Source: Dendrolimus kikuchii
Taxonomy: Eukaryota > Arthropoda > Insecta > Lepidoptera > Lasiocampidae
Assembly: GCA_019925095.2 (NCBI GenBank)
Contig: CM034398.1
Span: 10,865,001-10,929,000 of the forward strand
Direction of reading: 5' to 3'
Length of the DNA: 64,000 nt
In this document: in pieces, positions 21,757 to 31,985 of the stretch
How the letters are laid out: each line of letters begins with the position of its first letter
Position numbering within the stretch: position 1 is the first letter of the stretch
Translations under genes and position numbers: made by a program
Notes under the pieces: model-generated
Databases searched by the model: none
The model's input: the letters and a program-made list of their open reading frames with translations, nothing else
Told to the model about the DNA's origin: nothing

Positions 21757-23623
21757 CGACAACGAAGGTAGCGAAGGATAGTAGCAGAACCGGCGGTAGG
21801 ACGAGTATGGTGTTTACCTCCTCGCGCCGCTCATTGTCCCCGTGGCTTTCATGCTTCTTGCTGCGAGTATGGGCATAATGGAATCATACATTTAAATTTC
21901 AATTTGACATTGGGACAATTATTATCTGACCAATAATAATTTGATACTATAGTATAACAGTATTCTGTGGACTTCGAATTGTATTTATGGTGCGCGCCGT
22001 AAAACAAGTCCCACAGACAACAAAGGAACTAAAAGTGATAGCTTCGTAGTTGGTTTGAATTAGGCAATTATAATTCACGGTTTTAATTATGTATATTTAT
22101 TATTCAGTATTCATTATTCAGTAACTACCTACGTTGATTTACGTATCAGCAGATTCGTACTCTATCAACATTATGTACATGTATATGGGGACTATTTTAT
22201 ATTATTTGTCGTGAGTGCATTAAAATATCGTGTTTCAAAATTTCCCTATTTCATGTTTTGTATAGTAGTGACAGTTTTATTCTGGCGCAGGTGTCGGGTA
22301 ATTGTAAAGGCGAGTTGTGGAGAACTGTAGAGCTCGGAGCGTCGGACGGCGGTTGCACCAGTCAGGAGCAGATGTAAAGACTTCGAGACCGGTTTTTGCA
22401 TCAAGCCTTTTATTTTTGCCGCTGCAACTTGCGAGATGGGAACTGCAAACTCGTGGGAAAACTTATTTCATAAAATTGATTTTATATACCGGAAAATAGT
22501 GAGTATTTATATACCAAATATTTTATACACATGTACCTACATAAGTAATTATCATGTATGGAAGTAACTTTTACTTATGAATATCTTACTAAGTAATAAT
22601 TTTATATTCAGTAATATGACGTTAAAAAAATAGGTTTAAAAACTACGTTATGAATATACTATTGTATATTTTATTAATACTACAGAATAAAACAAAAGAA
22701 CGATTACAATAAAGTTATAATATTACCCGCATGCAATGTATAATGCCAATTTTTTCGAGACAGCCAAACCAGGTCACGCTCAGAGAAAGCTTCTTTAGAG
22801 ATGAACAACTGAAAGTATTTGGTTTTTGCCTTTTCGATAAGTAAACCTAAAGAGTATTTATTTTCAAAAAGTCAATTAATAGCTTTTATTTAAGCCAATT
22901 GTGGAAAATAATTTTTAAGTTTTATTATTCATAATTTTCTACCTCATATGCTTAATGTTTAAAATACATTAAAAAGATAAAGTTAATAAACAGGTTTTTT
23001 ATTTTCTGTCTGAAATTAGAAATTCATCAACATACATCATTATAATTTTTGAATACCTAACCGGTATGGTTATGCCTCATGTATTGCTGTGACATATGGA
23101 GAAAGCCGGATAGGCTCATACAAACAGGCAGATACGAAAATTTAATAAAAGCTCCCTCTTTTCCAAGATGAATATGGAACTCTAAATATTAAAAACGTCA
23201 ATATTAAAGCGTACAGAGTAGAAAATAGTTGATCGTTAAGCCTGTTATTACAGTCGGCTTTATTAATATAGAGGGGGGATAAAAACTGAACAAGCACCGC
23301 GATGCACGTCGCGTCCCCGCGTCCCGTATTGATATAGAACAAAATGACACAACGTTCACCATTTAAAAATCCATAATATTTTTCCCTTCCGCTTTTGTAC
23401 GGTATTATTTATGTACATATTCCTGCCCATAATCATTTCATCGGAAAATGTTAACGTAAATTTTATAACGTTTACGTTCGATTATGGTTTTCGTTGAAAT
23501 GTTTGATATTAATGTTTTTTGTTCTTTTTCAATATTTAAAGGTAATTCTTTGTTGAAGTGAAGGTGCTTCATCTGGATATAGGCCGTTTCACGCAGATAT
23601 GGCGATGGGTTTAATGAGATTTT
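21757..23623. other. Unassigned DNA with GC-richer patches
   Basis: Patches at 21770-21890, 22280-22470 and 23270-23335 are GC- and CpG-richer than the surroundings. The second covers a 60-codon open frame (22317-22499) with no recognised motif. They are possible regulatory DNA or old repeats. Nothing else seen. Confidence 0.35.
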
Positions 23624-23938
23624 ATCCGTGCAGGAACGGAGAAAGAATACAATTTTCTGCGGCAGGGCGGCCTGTCGTAAGAGGCGAAAAAATAACCCAC
23701 AGCCAGGTGGTAGGGTATTTGCCCGACTGGATGGCTACCACCCCTGGTCTAGAGTATGCCGCCATAACAACCTTGAGTTGCGTTCCGGCATTAGTGACCA
23801 GGTTCCAGTCTCCCTTAAGAGAGGAGCAACGCATTTGTAGCACTTTTGGTGTTGCAAATGTCCATAGGCGATGGTAACTGCTTTCCATCAAGTGGGCCGT
23901 CTGCCTGTCTGCTGAACTTATGCAATAAATGAAAAAAA
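23624..23938 (-). mobile_element. Family B element, near full length
   Basis: Begins ATCCGTGCAGGAACGGAG and ends CTTATGCAATAAA. The 70-codon minus-type frame starting GTG-CAG-GAA and the longer VVGYLPDWMATTPGLEY frame are both open, as in the 8963, 33533 and 57708 copies. It lies just upstream of a solo LTR. Confidence 0.85.
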
Positions 23939-24245
23939 GATGTGACGTTAAATATTGACACATAACGTATGTATACATACTGTTACGACTGTGGTCCCGA
24001 CAAAAATAAATTCACACCTGTATACCTGTAAAAACAAAAACATTTCATAACCTTTCGGCATTTAGACTTCTTTTGTTTACTTTGTGTTTAAAAATTGTGA
24101 TTATAAAACAGCCCATTGTTGTATCATAATCTTTTATGGCCTATTGTTGTATTGTGATCATTAGCCAGATGTTCGGATTTAAAGTACAAACTGATTCTAG
24201 GAAATTCGGTCCACGCAGCGGGACGGACATATTGCATCTGTGCAG

Positions 24246-24315
24246 TATAAAGCAATGGCTCAATGGGGGGTGGGACGCAGCAGTCGAGCGATAACCACGA
24301 GCGAAGCAAGACGTG
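24246..24315 (+). promoter_or_regulatory. Core promoter in the LTR: TATA, Inr, DPE
   Basis: TATAAAG lies at 24246-24252. An initiator-like GCAGTC has its A at 24282. AGACGTG, a perfect arthropod DPE, starts at 24309, exactly +28 if A24282 is +1. The TATA box sits at -36, slightly far. The strict Inr-DPE spacing makes 24282 the predicted start of R. Confidence 0.7.
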
Positions 24316-24446
24316 TGTACTGTTATCGGGAAACTTTTAGTGACAAACTTTGCGCGTTTTTATGGAAAAACGACCTTCTGCGTTACGTTTGAACTTCTTG
24401 TGTTCTATTATATTTTTACCTGTGTTATACATGTTTGTGTAGTTCT

Positions 24447-24452
24447 AATAAA
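24447..24452 (+). terminator. AATAAA poly(A) signal in the LTR
   Basis: AATAAA about 165 nt after the predicted start and 51 nt before the LTR end. The position suits the end of R. Confidence 0.65.
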
Positions 24453-24507
24453 CTCTATAGTAATTCTAACGGCATTTTAATTCGAGTCCTGCAACTCGTA
24501 ACAATAC

Positions 24508-25121
24508 TAATGTGGCTGGTCGATAACGTTATTTTTAACGCTGTAAATAAGACGTATTCGGCCACAGGCAATAGGTCTTTTTCAATTCATATTGTGCTAC
24601 AGTAAGTTTGAGGGCTTCTTTAAGAACTAGAAAGAATGCGCCAAACTCACTCTAACTTAACATGAATGAGACCGATTATTTTTAATATTATCGCAGGTAT
24701 CGCAGAGAAAGATTTAATCTTGCTATATTCTATATCTTACTATCGATTCATTTGCCTTACTACTAGTTTATGTTAATGTCATAAACTATGGAATTCATCT
24801 CAATTTTCTACCAAAGATAACTTAAGGAAAGTAAGATATAGATACCCTTTATTAGCGACTAAAATAGCCCACTACTATGTAGACGTCATCAATCTATTTT
24901 CTATATGAATATAATTTATGTGGCATGTATATGCAGTATATGTGAATGTAACTATTGGAATCTTTGTGCACTTTTATATGGGCGTTACTTAACGCAAGAA
25001 CATACAATGTTTCTATGGGAAATCTCAACTGGTTTTTTTAAATTTATAAATCGCCTTCGTCTATCTCAGGGGCACAGCTTTTTTGTGCTTCCTTTCTACA
25101 CACTTTATTTCTATTTACATA
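24508..25121. other. Unassigned DNA
   Basis: No gene or repeat recognised between the solo LTR and the next Helitron. Confidence 0.35.
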
Positions 25122-25588
25122 CTAGGATATACCCGAGACTTCGCCCACGCTTAACTTAAAATTCCCGCAGGATTCCCGGGACATAAAGTACCACAGCATT
25201 TAAAAACGAATGTAAGCTATCGTTTTAGTGTGTCGCTAATTAATAATGTAAGCTAATTAGTATGCACCCGAACAACTACAAACCGTTCCCGGGAAATTTT
25301 TAAAAATCACACATTTTAATACATAAAATTTGCTATCGATCAGTGAAAATATCACATTGGAATTCTTTTTTTTTATCTGGCTATTGTAAATCATTCCCAG
25401 AAAAAAACCCAGGATAAAACGTAGCGTAGATTATAAATCTAAGAATTTGCTGTCAATCAGCGAAAATTTCATCGAAATCCGCAGAGTAGTTTTTGGGTGA
25501 ATCCCGAACAAACAGACAAGAAATGTAAAAGAATTGCATCGTGTCTCCGTTGTTCATATAGTCTATTCCAGTTGTTGGTTTTTTTTTT

Positions 25589-27115
25589 ACATACATACAT
25601 ACATACATAACTTCACGCCAGTTCCCTTGCGGGGTAGGCACGAACAACAGAGTGCCATTTAGGCTTATTCTTACACACCTCACTTGCCTCTTTGACATTC
25701 ATAACTCTTGTCATGCAAGCTCGTCTGTTCTTAAGGCTCCTGACATCACCTTCTGCTAGTACACGATCAATTTGATCATGGAAGGTGTGTCGTGGCCTTC
25801 CACGACTTCTGCATCCATCCACTTTTGCATTATATATCTGTTTAGTCATTCTTTCATCATGCATTCTTTCCACATGCCCAAACCACCGGAGCATTCCTTT
25901 CCTTACCTTCACCCCGACACTCTCTTTCAGACCAACTCTCTTTCTTACTTCGGTATTACGAACGCGGTCCGCGAGCGTCACTCCGCAGATTTTGCGCAGT
26001 GCTCGCATCTCGACCGCGTTTACTCTACTTTCATGCTCTCTCTTCCATACCCAACTCTCGCATCCATACGTGAGCGTAGGTACCAGCACCGCGTTGTGTA
26101 TGGCGAGCTGGGCCTTCTGGCTGAGGTTCTTAGCGCCTAGAAGTTTACCTAACGCTCCATTCACACTATTCCCCAAATTCACTCTTCTTTCTATATCAGC
26201 GGTGTACCTTCCATCCCTGCTAAAAGCACATCCAAGATATACAAACTCATTCACTTGCTCTAGCATAACATCATCGACCATTATCCTTGCATTCGTTCTG
26301 GTTTCTTCTCTTTCAAACACCATAACCTTTGTTTTCTTCGCATTCAAATGTAAGCCTCTCGCCTGACAGTCATCTTTCATCATTGTGACTAGTGTTTGCA
26401 GTTCTGATGGCGATTCGGCTAAAAGCACGGCATCATCCGCATAAAGCAAGGTGCTTACAACTAGATCACTCATCCGCACCCCAACATCCATCAATCTTAT
26501 TCTCTGGAGACAATCGTCCAGATATAGGATGAACAGCAAAGCCGACAGCACGCAGCCCTGGCGGACGCCAATATTGACGTCAAACAAGGGCGACAGGCTG
26601 CCTTCCACTCGCACGCATGCCATACTGTCCTCGTAAGTGGACTGCACAGCACGCATCAATTGGCCATTAATCCCATATCCGGGCAATATGTCCCAGAGGT
26701 CCTTCCACACAACCCTGTCAAATGCTTTCTCTAGATCCACAAAACCGCAGAAAACCTTCCGGCCCATAGCCAGCTGCTTCTCTACGATATTGCGGAGAGA
26801 GAAAACTTGATCCATACATCCCCTTCCATTTCTGAAGCCACCTTGTGCATCCCACAATAATCCATCGGATACAACTCTCATTCTCTTTTCAATAATCTTC
26901 GCATACACTTTAGATGCTGTGCTGATCAAACTGATGGCCCTGTAGCTGGCGCACTCCATACGTGACCCCTTGCCTTTATACAAGGGCACGATGACAGCGC
27001 GCCTCCAGTCCTTGGGAACCTTTCCCGTCCTCCAGCACAAGTTGCATAAGGACAGGAAAGCGTCCCGGACGCAGGTACCACCATATTTGATCATCTCAGC
27101 AGACACACTATCGAC
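25589..27115 (-). mobile_element. RTE-type LINE, 5'-truncated, 11-bp TSD
   Basis: About 1.53 kb. The 3' end is an extremely short UTR (GCGTGAAGTT) followed by (ATGT)n, a hallmark of RTE elements. G followed by ten Ts occurs at 25578-25588 and again at 27116-27126, the target-site duplication. The 5' end is cut within the RT coding region. It is the longest of at least six copies of this family in the window (5098, 14921, 35281, 37485, 52676). Confidence 0.93.
25613..27106 (-). CDS. RTE reverse transcriptase, N-terminally truncated
   Basis: 497 codons without a stop. The first codon given is GTG, and the true ORF began upstream in the missing 5' part, which would encode the AP-like endonuclease. 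RT motifs in order: the WRRAVIVPLYKGKG block (residues 34-47), FVDLEKAFD with the first catalytic Asp (122-130), VRQGCVLSALLF (181-192), LYADD active site (221-225), HLNAKKTKVM (253-262) and YLGCAFSRDG (290-299). The C-terminal part has PTLTYGCESW (343-352), WFGHVERM (408-415) and GRPRHTFHDQI (436-446), as in RTE ORFs. The frame is intact, so the insertion is young. Alone it is unlikely to be mobile, and expression is unknown. Confidence 0.92.
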   Translation of the reverse strand: MSAEMIKYGGTCVRDAFLSLCNLCWRTGKVPKDWRRAVIVPLYKGKGSRMECASYRAISLISTASKVYAKIIEKRMRVVSDGLLWDAQGGFRNGRGCMDQVFSLRNIVEKQLAMGRKVFCGFVDLEKAFDRVVWKDLWDILPGYGINGQLMRAVQSTYEDSMACVRVEGSLSPLFDVNIGVRQGCVLSALLFILYLDDCLQRIRLMDVGVRMSDLVVSTLLYADDAVLLAESPSELQTLVTMMKDDCQARGLHLNAKKTKVMVFEREETRTNARIMVDDVMLEQVNEFVYLGCAFSRDGRYTADIERRVNLGNSVNGALGKLLGAKNLSQKAQLAIHNAVLVPTLTYGCESWVWKREHESRVNAVEMRALRKICGVTLADRVRNTEVRKRVGLKESVGVKVRKGMLRWFGHVERMHDERMTKQIYNAKVDGCRSRGRPRHTFHDQIDRVLAEGDVRSLKNRRACMTRVMNVKEASEVCKNKPKWHSVVRAYPARELA

Positions 27116-27204
27116 GTTTTTTTTTTAAGTAGCTTAAATGTACAGACATGACATGTTTAGAATGTTATTATATTATAGATAATATTTCCTATCAACAGAG
27201 TGTT

Positions 27205-27722
27205 AATTTTGATTTTATTCTTACTGCTAACGCCCAGGGTCCACTTTCCTACTTTTTCTACTGCACATCGCGCAGTCTTCAGCATCCCCCGTTTTCAGAC
27301 CATTGTTACGCATTTCATCCTTAACAACGTCAAGCTAGCATTTCTTGGAACTTTCCCTTCCACCGGTACCTGGCGGAGGCGGCATGGCTAGACGTTTATT
27401 CCCCACATAATTAGCCGGTCTCCGTAAAACGTGACTGTACTAGTGTAAGCGACTCTCTAGCAGTTTGTCTGCTATGTCAGGGATATGAAGACTGCCACGG
27501 ATGCGGGAGTTCCTGGCGCGGTCTGTTCGCGCGACTCCACATATCCATCGCAACATATTCATCTCCCTGCTACACTGCCATATAAAAGGACAGGTCTAAT
27601 TATGGATTTATAGACCTGTCCCTTTAACTTAACCGGCATTTTGGGGTCGCAAACGAAACTTATCTTGTCTTCTATCTGTCGGGTCTTGAAGTCATGGTCG
27701 ATATGGTCGGACACCTAATTTT
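27205..27722 (-). pseudogene. RTE-type LINE relic, second family
   Basis: Minus-strand frame: VCDPKMPVKLKGQVYKSIIR, then PVLLYGS, MNMLRWICGVARTDRARN, a RLH-stop-YSHVLRRPANYVG stretch and WLDVVKDEM after another stop. This is the post-RT region of RTE/BovB-like ORFs (KMP.KLKGKVYKT..RP..LYG, EM.MLRW.CG, RWYGHV.RR). In-frame stops replace the Trp of RLxWYGH and the Trp of KKRWLD. It begins 25 bp from the Helitron end. Not the same family as the copy at 25589. Confidence 0.8.
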
Positions 27723-27862
27723 TATATAGCCTATATTAACCAAGTATAATTTAGCATTAGAATGGTGAAAGAATTTTTTAAATCGGTCGAGTAGTTCTTG
27801 AGTTTATTCGTTACAAAAATACAAACAATCAAAAATACAAATCTTTCTATTTATATATCAAT
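27723..27862 (-). mobile_element. Degenerate Helitron terminal fragment
   Basis: Contains aaatcggtcgagtagttctt, GAGTTTATTCGTTAC and a caaatctttctatttatata end. This is the usual layout of a minus-strand insect Helitron 5' region. Ends are not sharp. Confidence 0.4.
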
Positions 27863-27938
27863 GTTATTCATTCAACAAAAACATTTGATGAATAAAAAAG
27901 CTAAGTTGGACTTTATTAAAAAAATATCGGAAAAGGTT

Positions 27939-28190
27939 TTTGCAATTTCTGACTCTTAGTACCTACTCGAACGACGATTGGGCCGATAGAAGTTTTAATC
28001 AGTATTAGAAATAGGTTCGTTTGACATCAGAAAGATTTTTGTGTAAAACTTTCATACAAAATGTACGAGAAATGTAATTTACAATTTCTGACTTTTAGCA
28101 CTCCAACCTGGATTGCTCCTGTAGAAGTTTTTGATCAGTATCAGAAACAGGACCGATTAGCATAAAAAAATCTGTAAAATGGCCATTTTC
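27939..28190. repeat. Two 139-bp tandem units, diverged
   Basis: CAATTTCTGACT-TTAG starts at 27943 and at 28082. Both are followed by gaagtttt..atcagtat.agaaa.agg. Two imperfect copies, possibly the body of an old Helitron since the families here often contain tandem units. Confidence 0.6.
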
Positions 28191-29940
28191 TTGAAAAATT
28201 TTCTCTCTGTATACCTATATAAGCAAAATATTTTTTTTCTTTTGTTCCTATTTACAACCTGTTTCGTGACTTTGCTGACAAAGCTGGTTACTAAAAGTGA
28301 CTTTGACTTAAAAACTCCCTGTGAGTCATTAATCAAAAAACCTAACATTTGCCTGAAGCTGAGATGGAAGAGATATAAGGACTTTCGTCAAATGCCTATT
28401 TCCTTGATTATTCCAGAACATCAATATCCATGAATCCTTTTTCACTGGGTGGATTCATAAGCCATGCGAAGCTATAATTATATAAAAATAAGTTGTATTT
28501 ATTACAGTTTCATAAATATAAACGATAAAAGCACTTCTCTGATGTCAAATGAATGTACAACACCATAATATTGCTACAGTATTTTATAACATTATTTAGG
28601 GACTCGAAAATAATTCTTTGGCACCTCAATCTCTCAAACGGTTTCCATAACATCGAGTCACGTTATTAACGTGGAAATATCCGGACGCTCCCGGTACATT
28701 TTCTCTCGTTTACAAAGGGGGCATACAGTGTGATTCTAAAATAATGTTTGTTGGTAAAAAATATTATTCTTTTCTTGAGCATCTACTAATCAATCTTTAT
28801 TAATTTATAAATGAAAAAGTTTGGCTGTTTTTATATTTCTTTAAGGACCTAGTGCATATAGAAAAAAATAAAATTAAATACTAAAAACAAACGAAACTGC
28901 TTTTACTATTATATTTTTTCAGATAATAAATTAATATTCTAACAAATTATAGATTAGTATAATGAAATAGACTTACCTTTTATTGTTTTCTGCCTATACT
29001 TAATCCCTTAAGACTATAAGTAGAATACTGAACCTACGTTATCGAAGGTTCCCAGTTCCCTAAATTGTTTAAATAATAAATTAATTTAGTTGACGAATAT
29101 ACACATTTTATATAATCTAATAGAATAATATATAATAGAGTATATGGAAGTAAATTCACGTAGTAACTCCATAATTGACGTTAATTACGGGTTTAAGACG
29201 CAGAAAAAATCTCTGTCAAGAACAGTGAATTTTCTGAGTGACATTTATACTCTTATTAGACAAATAATTACATGTTGATTTGGTTACTAATAAAGTATAG
29301 GTACGAATTTTAATGACACGGCCCGAAATAATTAATAAAGCCGAACCGGAACACATTCCCTCGAGAAATGTTTGAGGACACGGCTAGAATATAGCACAAT
29401 GTTGTGCAAGTAACGAACAAACGCTTACTGATTACATTAATTAATGGTTTTGTTGATTTATTACAGGACATTTATTTAAGTATTTCTATAATATTTTTTT
29501 ATATCTACTGACACTTAAATACCTTTTCCCAATAATTTGAATTATATTTAGTATAAGTAGTATCTTCTTAAGTTTTCGCGACTCGTATACCTAATAGAAC
29601 TACGTTTTAGCGGTTTTAAGCGCGGTAATTTATTTGTTTTTTATTATTCCGACAGTTCAGTAGCCGTGATCACGGAAGACAAGAATGTGAAGCGATGAGG
29701 TAGAAAAGCTTCTTGCGCCGCTTCTCTTTAACCCACAACATGTTGCGAAGCGGTGGTAAATTAGATTTAGGCTCCCATAGAGAAAAAAGAATGCAAGCGA
29801 AACAATTTGTTCAGTAATAGTAAGTGATAAGTTTCCTACAAATGAAAATAGTATGTATATTACATGCATTTAATTTATTTAGTAAACTATACCTTATTAC
29901 ACTACTATTTATTATACATAAAAATTAGCCAGCTACAAAG
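28191..29940. other. Unassigned AT-rich DNA
   Basis: The open frames at 28157-28433 and 29657-29869 show no recognised motif. No repeat identified in 1.7 kb, one of the longest such stretches here. Confidence 0.35.
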
Positions 29941-30567
29941 CGAACCAGCAGATTCCGAAAATACAATTATTAGAGTTTTTGACTGTCTGTCTGCCTGTCT
30001 TTTAGAGCATAACGTGAAAACTACTAAACAGATTTAAATGAAACTCGAAACTAAACTATCTTAAATCCCGGGTTGTAACTTAGGATACTTTTTATCCCGA
30101 TAAAGACATCATCTCCGAGGAATAGACGAAATTAGTATAAAAGATAGCGCTGCGATCGTATCTTTTTTGGAAAATACTGAACGTATATGATTAAACTCGA
30201 CATAGTTAGTTCGTTCTTGGCTACCCGAGTTGACATTTAGGATATCATTTAGGATATATTTATCCCGATAAATGATGTCATTTACATAGAATAGATGGAT
30301 TATCTAAATAGATGGCACTGAAATCGCGTTTTTTCAAGTTACTAACAAATACCTATGTTGTCATAAACAACATGTCGTTCGTTGTATTACTTCAAACCAG
30401 GTTGGCTTCAACTCATCTCTATGTTTTTCTATGGAGTTCTCTAGACTATATGTAGTTAGTTTCTTTGTCATTATTATATGTAACATATCGAATTCAGTTT
30501 TTGTGTAAGTAAACTAAAACTACTGCCTATGGTCTGCAACGCGGCGCAGCCGAGGGGCAAAGTCTAG
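29941..30567 (+). mobile_element. Helitron, plus strand, with internal duplication
   Basis: The start region has GACTGTCTGTCTGCCTGTC and GAGCATAACGTGAAAACTAC. The end has a CGGC-GCA-GCCG hairpin followed by GAGGGGCAAAGTCTAG (CTAG at 30564-30567). An internal block with TATCCCGATAAA recurs 168 bp later (30093, 30261). The 5' TC could not be placed and the base after CTAG is C, not T, so the copy is old. Confidence 0.65.
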
Positions 30568-30861
30568 CGTAAGATAACAATGAAATTGATTTTATTTGAA
30601 TATTTGTAGCTTTGTTTCTTTTTATAGCCTAAGATTAAAAATATTATAATACATTTTAGAATTATATGTGCCGCAAACTGGGGGTGGTTTACATTCATAA
30701 GTGGACTACGCTGAGTAGATGACGAAAAAGAATTGCTGTGTACTTTCTATACCTAACGTAAATAAACATACTGTGATTTCTATCTTAGATATTATTACAG
30801 GATTTGAATTCGAAGTTAGAAAATCCTTCGTAACACCTTAATAAATTATAATGTTTGTCCA

Positions 30862-31200
30862 TAACCATTGATTTTTTTTAATTTGATAAGTCGTGGTAGC
30901 ATAATGGCTAGCGCACGCGTCCCAAACTTAAAAGGCGCGGGTTCCAATCCTAGTCGAAACGCATGCACCTCTTAAACAGTTTTTCGACCTAATATGCATA
31001 TTGTTACAATTACCACGTGCTAACAACGGTGAAGGAAAACATCGTAATGAAACCTGCACATCGCGATAACTGATTTGTCAAACCAGCCAAGCCGCTTTGG
31101 ACAAGCATGGCAGGTATACTGTCCGTTCCCCTATAGTAGGAGGCCCGAGCCCAACAGTGGGACGTTTATAGGCTGTTATTGTTGTTTTTAACCATTGATT
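30862..31200 (+). mobile_element. tRNA-derived SINE with 12-bp TSD
   Basis: The body starts GTCGTGGTAGCATAATGG at 30890, with A-box-like and GGTTCCAATCC B-box sequences, then the SINE core and a tail ending in GTTATTGTTG. TAACCATTGATT is found at 30862-30873 and 31189-31200. Sixteen T/A-rich bases lie between the left TSD and the recognised head, which may be extra nucleotides at the 5' junction. Confidence 0.85.
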
Positions 31201-31661
31201 AAAATACCTGTAGAATTAAAGAAATTCAATTTCATCATAAAATTCTGTCCTTTAACTATGGCTTTCTAATAGGTATTTTTGATTAAGATTTAAAATTAAA
31301 GTTATATAATATCCTTTTGAGTAATAATAGGTTAATATACATATTTAATTTTATCTACCATTAACATTTTCATGCGTAAAATTAGGAAAATTTAAATAAA
31401 GTTATTCCTTTCCCGAAAATGTCACGTCTTCTGAAAATGACAGCACTCTAAATATTATAATTGCCGGGCAACCACTTCAACCGAGCTAAGATAACAAATC
31501 AACAAAACATGCGACATATTTTAATGACTTATTTTTAAAAAGGAATTCAATAAGAAAATGTATAAGTACAATAAAAAATCTATTTTATTTACCATCGTCA
31601 TTACTACCATAATGCATAGATAATCTAGTCTTGCTAAAGTACGAACCATTTAAACATTTTT

Positions 31662-31712
31662 AGCCTAACGTGCAAATTGTTACAATTACCACATGCTCAC
31701 GGGGAAGGATAA
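31662..31712 (+). repeat. SINE core scrap
   Basis: GCCTAACGTGCAAATTGTTA and CAATTACCACATGCT match the centre of the tRNA-SINE family. Head and tail are absent. Confidence 0.55.
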
Positions 31713-31745
31713 CTTTCGAAGATAATTTGCACGACAAGCTTAGCG

Positions 31746-31985
31746 ATGTGTGTAATACTACAATCCATGTCATACAATCGGCAGTTTTCTCCAAGGTCTT
31801 CTTCCTCTTTATCAGAATGGTTGGGGCCTCGAGGTTTACCTTTTTACCCCAGCTGCAGCTCACTGGGCAACTACCCACCGGTAACTGGGTTTGGAGCTGC
31901 TGGAGCCTTCTCCGCACGGCAACGGCTTTGCAGCACGGCAGACATATCGTCTATTGCCCGGAAATACGGAGACGTTTGTTGGGTG
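31746..31985. other. GC-richer island open in several frames
   Basis: About 240 bp much richer in GC than its flanks and free of stops in two plus frames and one minus frame. The plus frame ending at 31997 reads FSPRSSSSLSEWLGPRGLPF and GNYPPVTGFGAAGAFSARQR. The minus frame reads RRRLQQLQTQLPVGSCPVSC and is bounded by an AG (after CAATAG) and a GTAAAAAG donor-like site. It could be an exon on either strand or an unrecognised repeat. The protein is not identified. Confidence 0.35.

Larger units (their letters stand above)
23977..24507 (+). mobile_element. Solo LTR with 4-bp TSD
   Basis: The block 23981-24503 (523 bp) starts TGTTACGA and ends TCGTAACA, an exact 8-bp inverted pair with the canonical TG...CA. 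ATAC flanks it on both sides (23977-23980 and 24504-24507). Inside, in order, are a TATA box, an initiator with a correctly spaced DPE, and an AATAAA, which gives a plus-strand U3-R-U5 layout. There is no primer-binding site, polypurine tract or internal coding region next to it. It is therefore best read as a solo LTR left by LTR-LTR recombination. A 4-bp TSD is more usual for Gypsy-type than BEL-type elements. Confidence 0.88.
25122..27179 (-). mobile_element. Helitron family A interrupted by an RTE LINE
   Basis: The plus strand shows A|CTAG at 25121-25125 and GA|T at 27178-27180. On the minus strand the element therefore starts TCTATAATATAATAACATTC and ends CTAG, inserted between A and T. 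Removing the RTE insertion (25589-27115) and one copy of its 11-bp duplication leaves 520 bp, matching the uninterrupted 531-bp copy at 36396. The RTE sits in a poly-T tract that other copies have at the same place. No Helitron protein is encoded. Confidence 0.88.

Noticed and set aside
25785..26366. 193-codon plus-strand open frame
   Set aside because: Antisense shadow of the RTE reverse-transcriptase ORF.
27588..27621. 11-bp inverted repeat GGACAGGTCTA / TAGACCTGTCC
   Set aside because: Both arms fall in the coding relic of an RTE element (GQVY and RPVL codons), so it is most simply a coincidence of codon sequence.
30890..30960. Apparent tRNA gene with A and B boxes
   Set aside because: The same head occurs in several copies joined to a common non-tRNA body, with TSDs in two of them, and it does not fold as a full cloverleaf. 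It is the head of a SINE.
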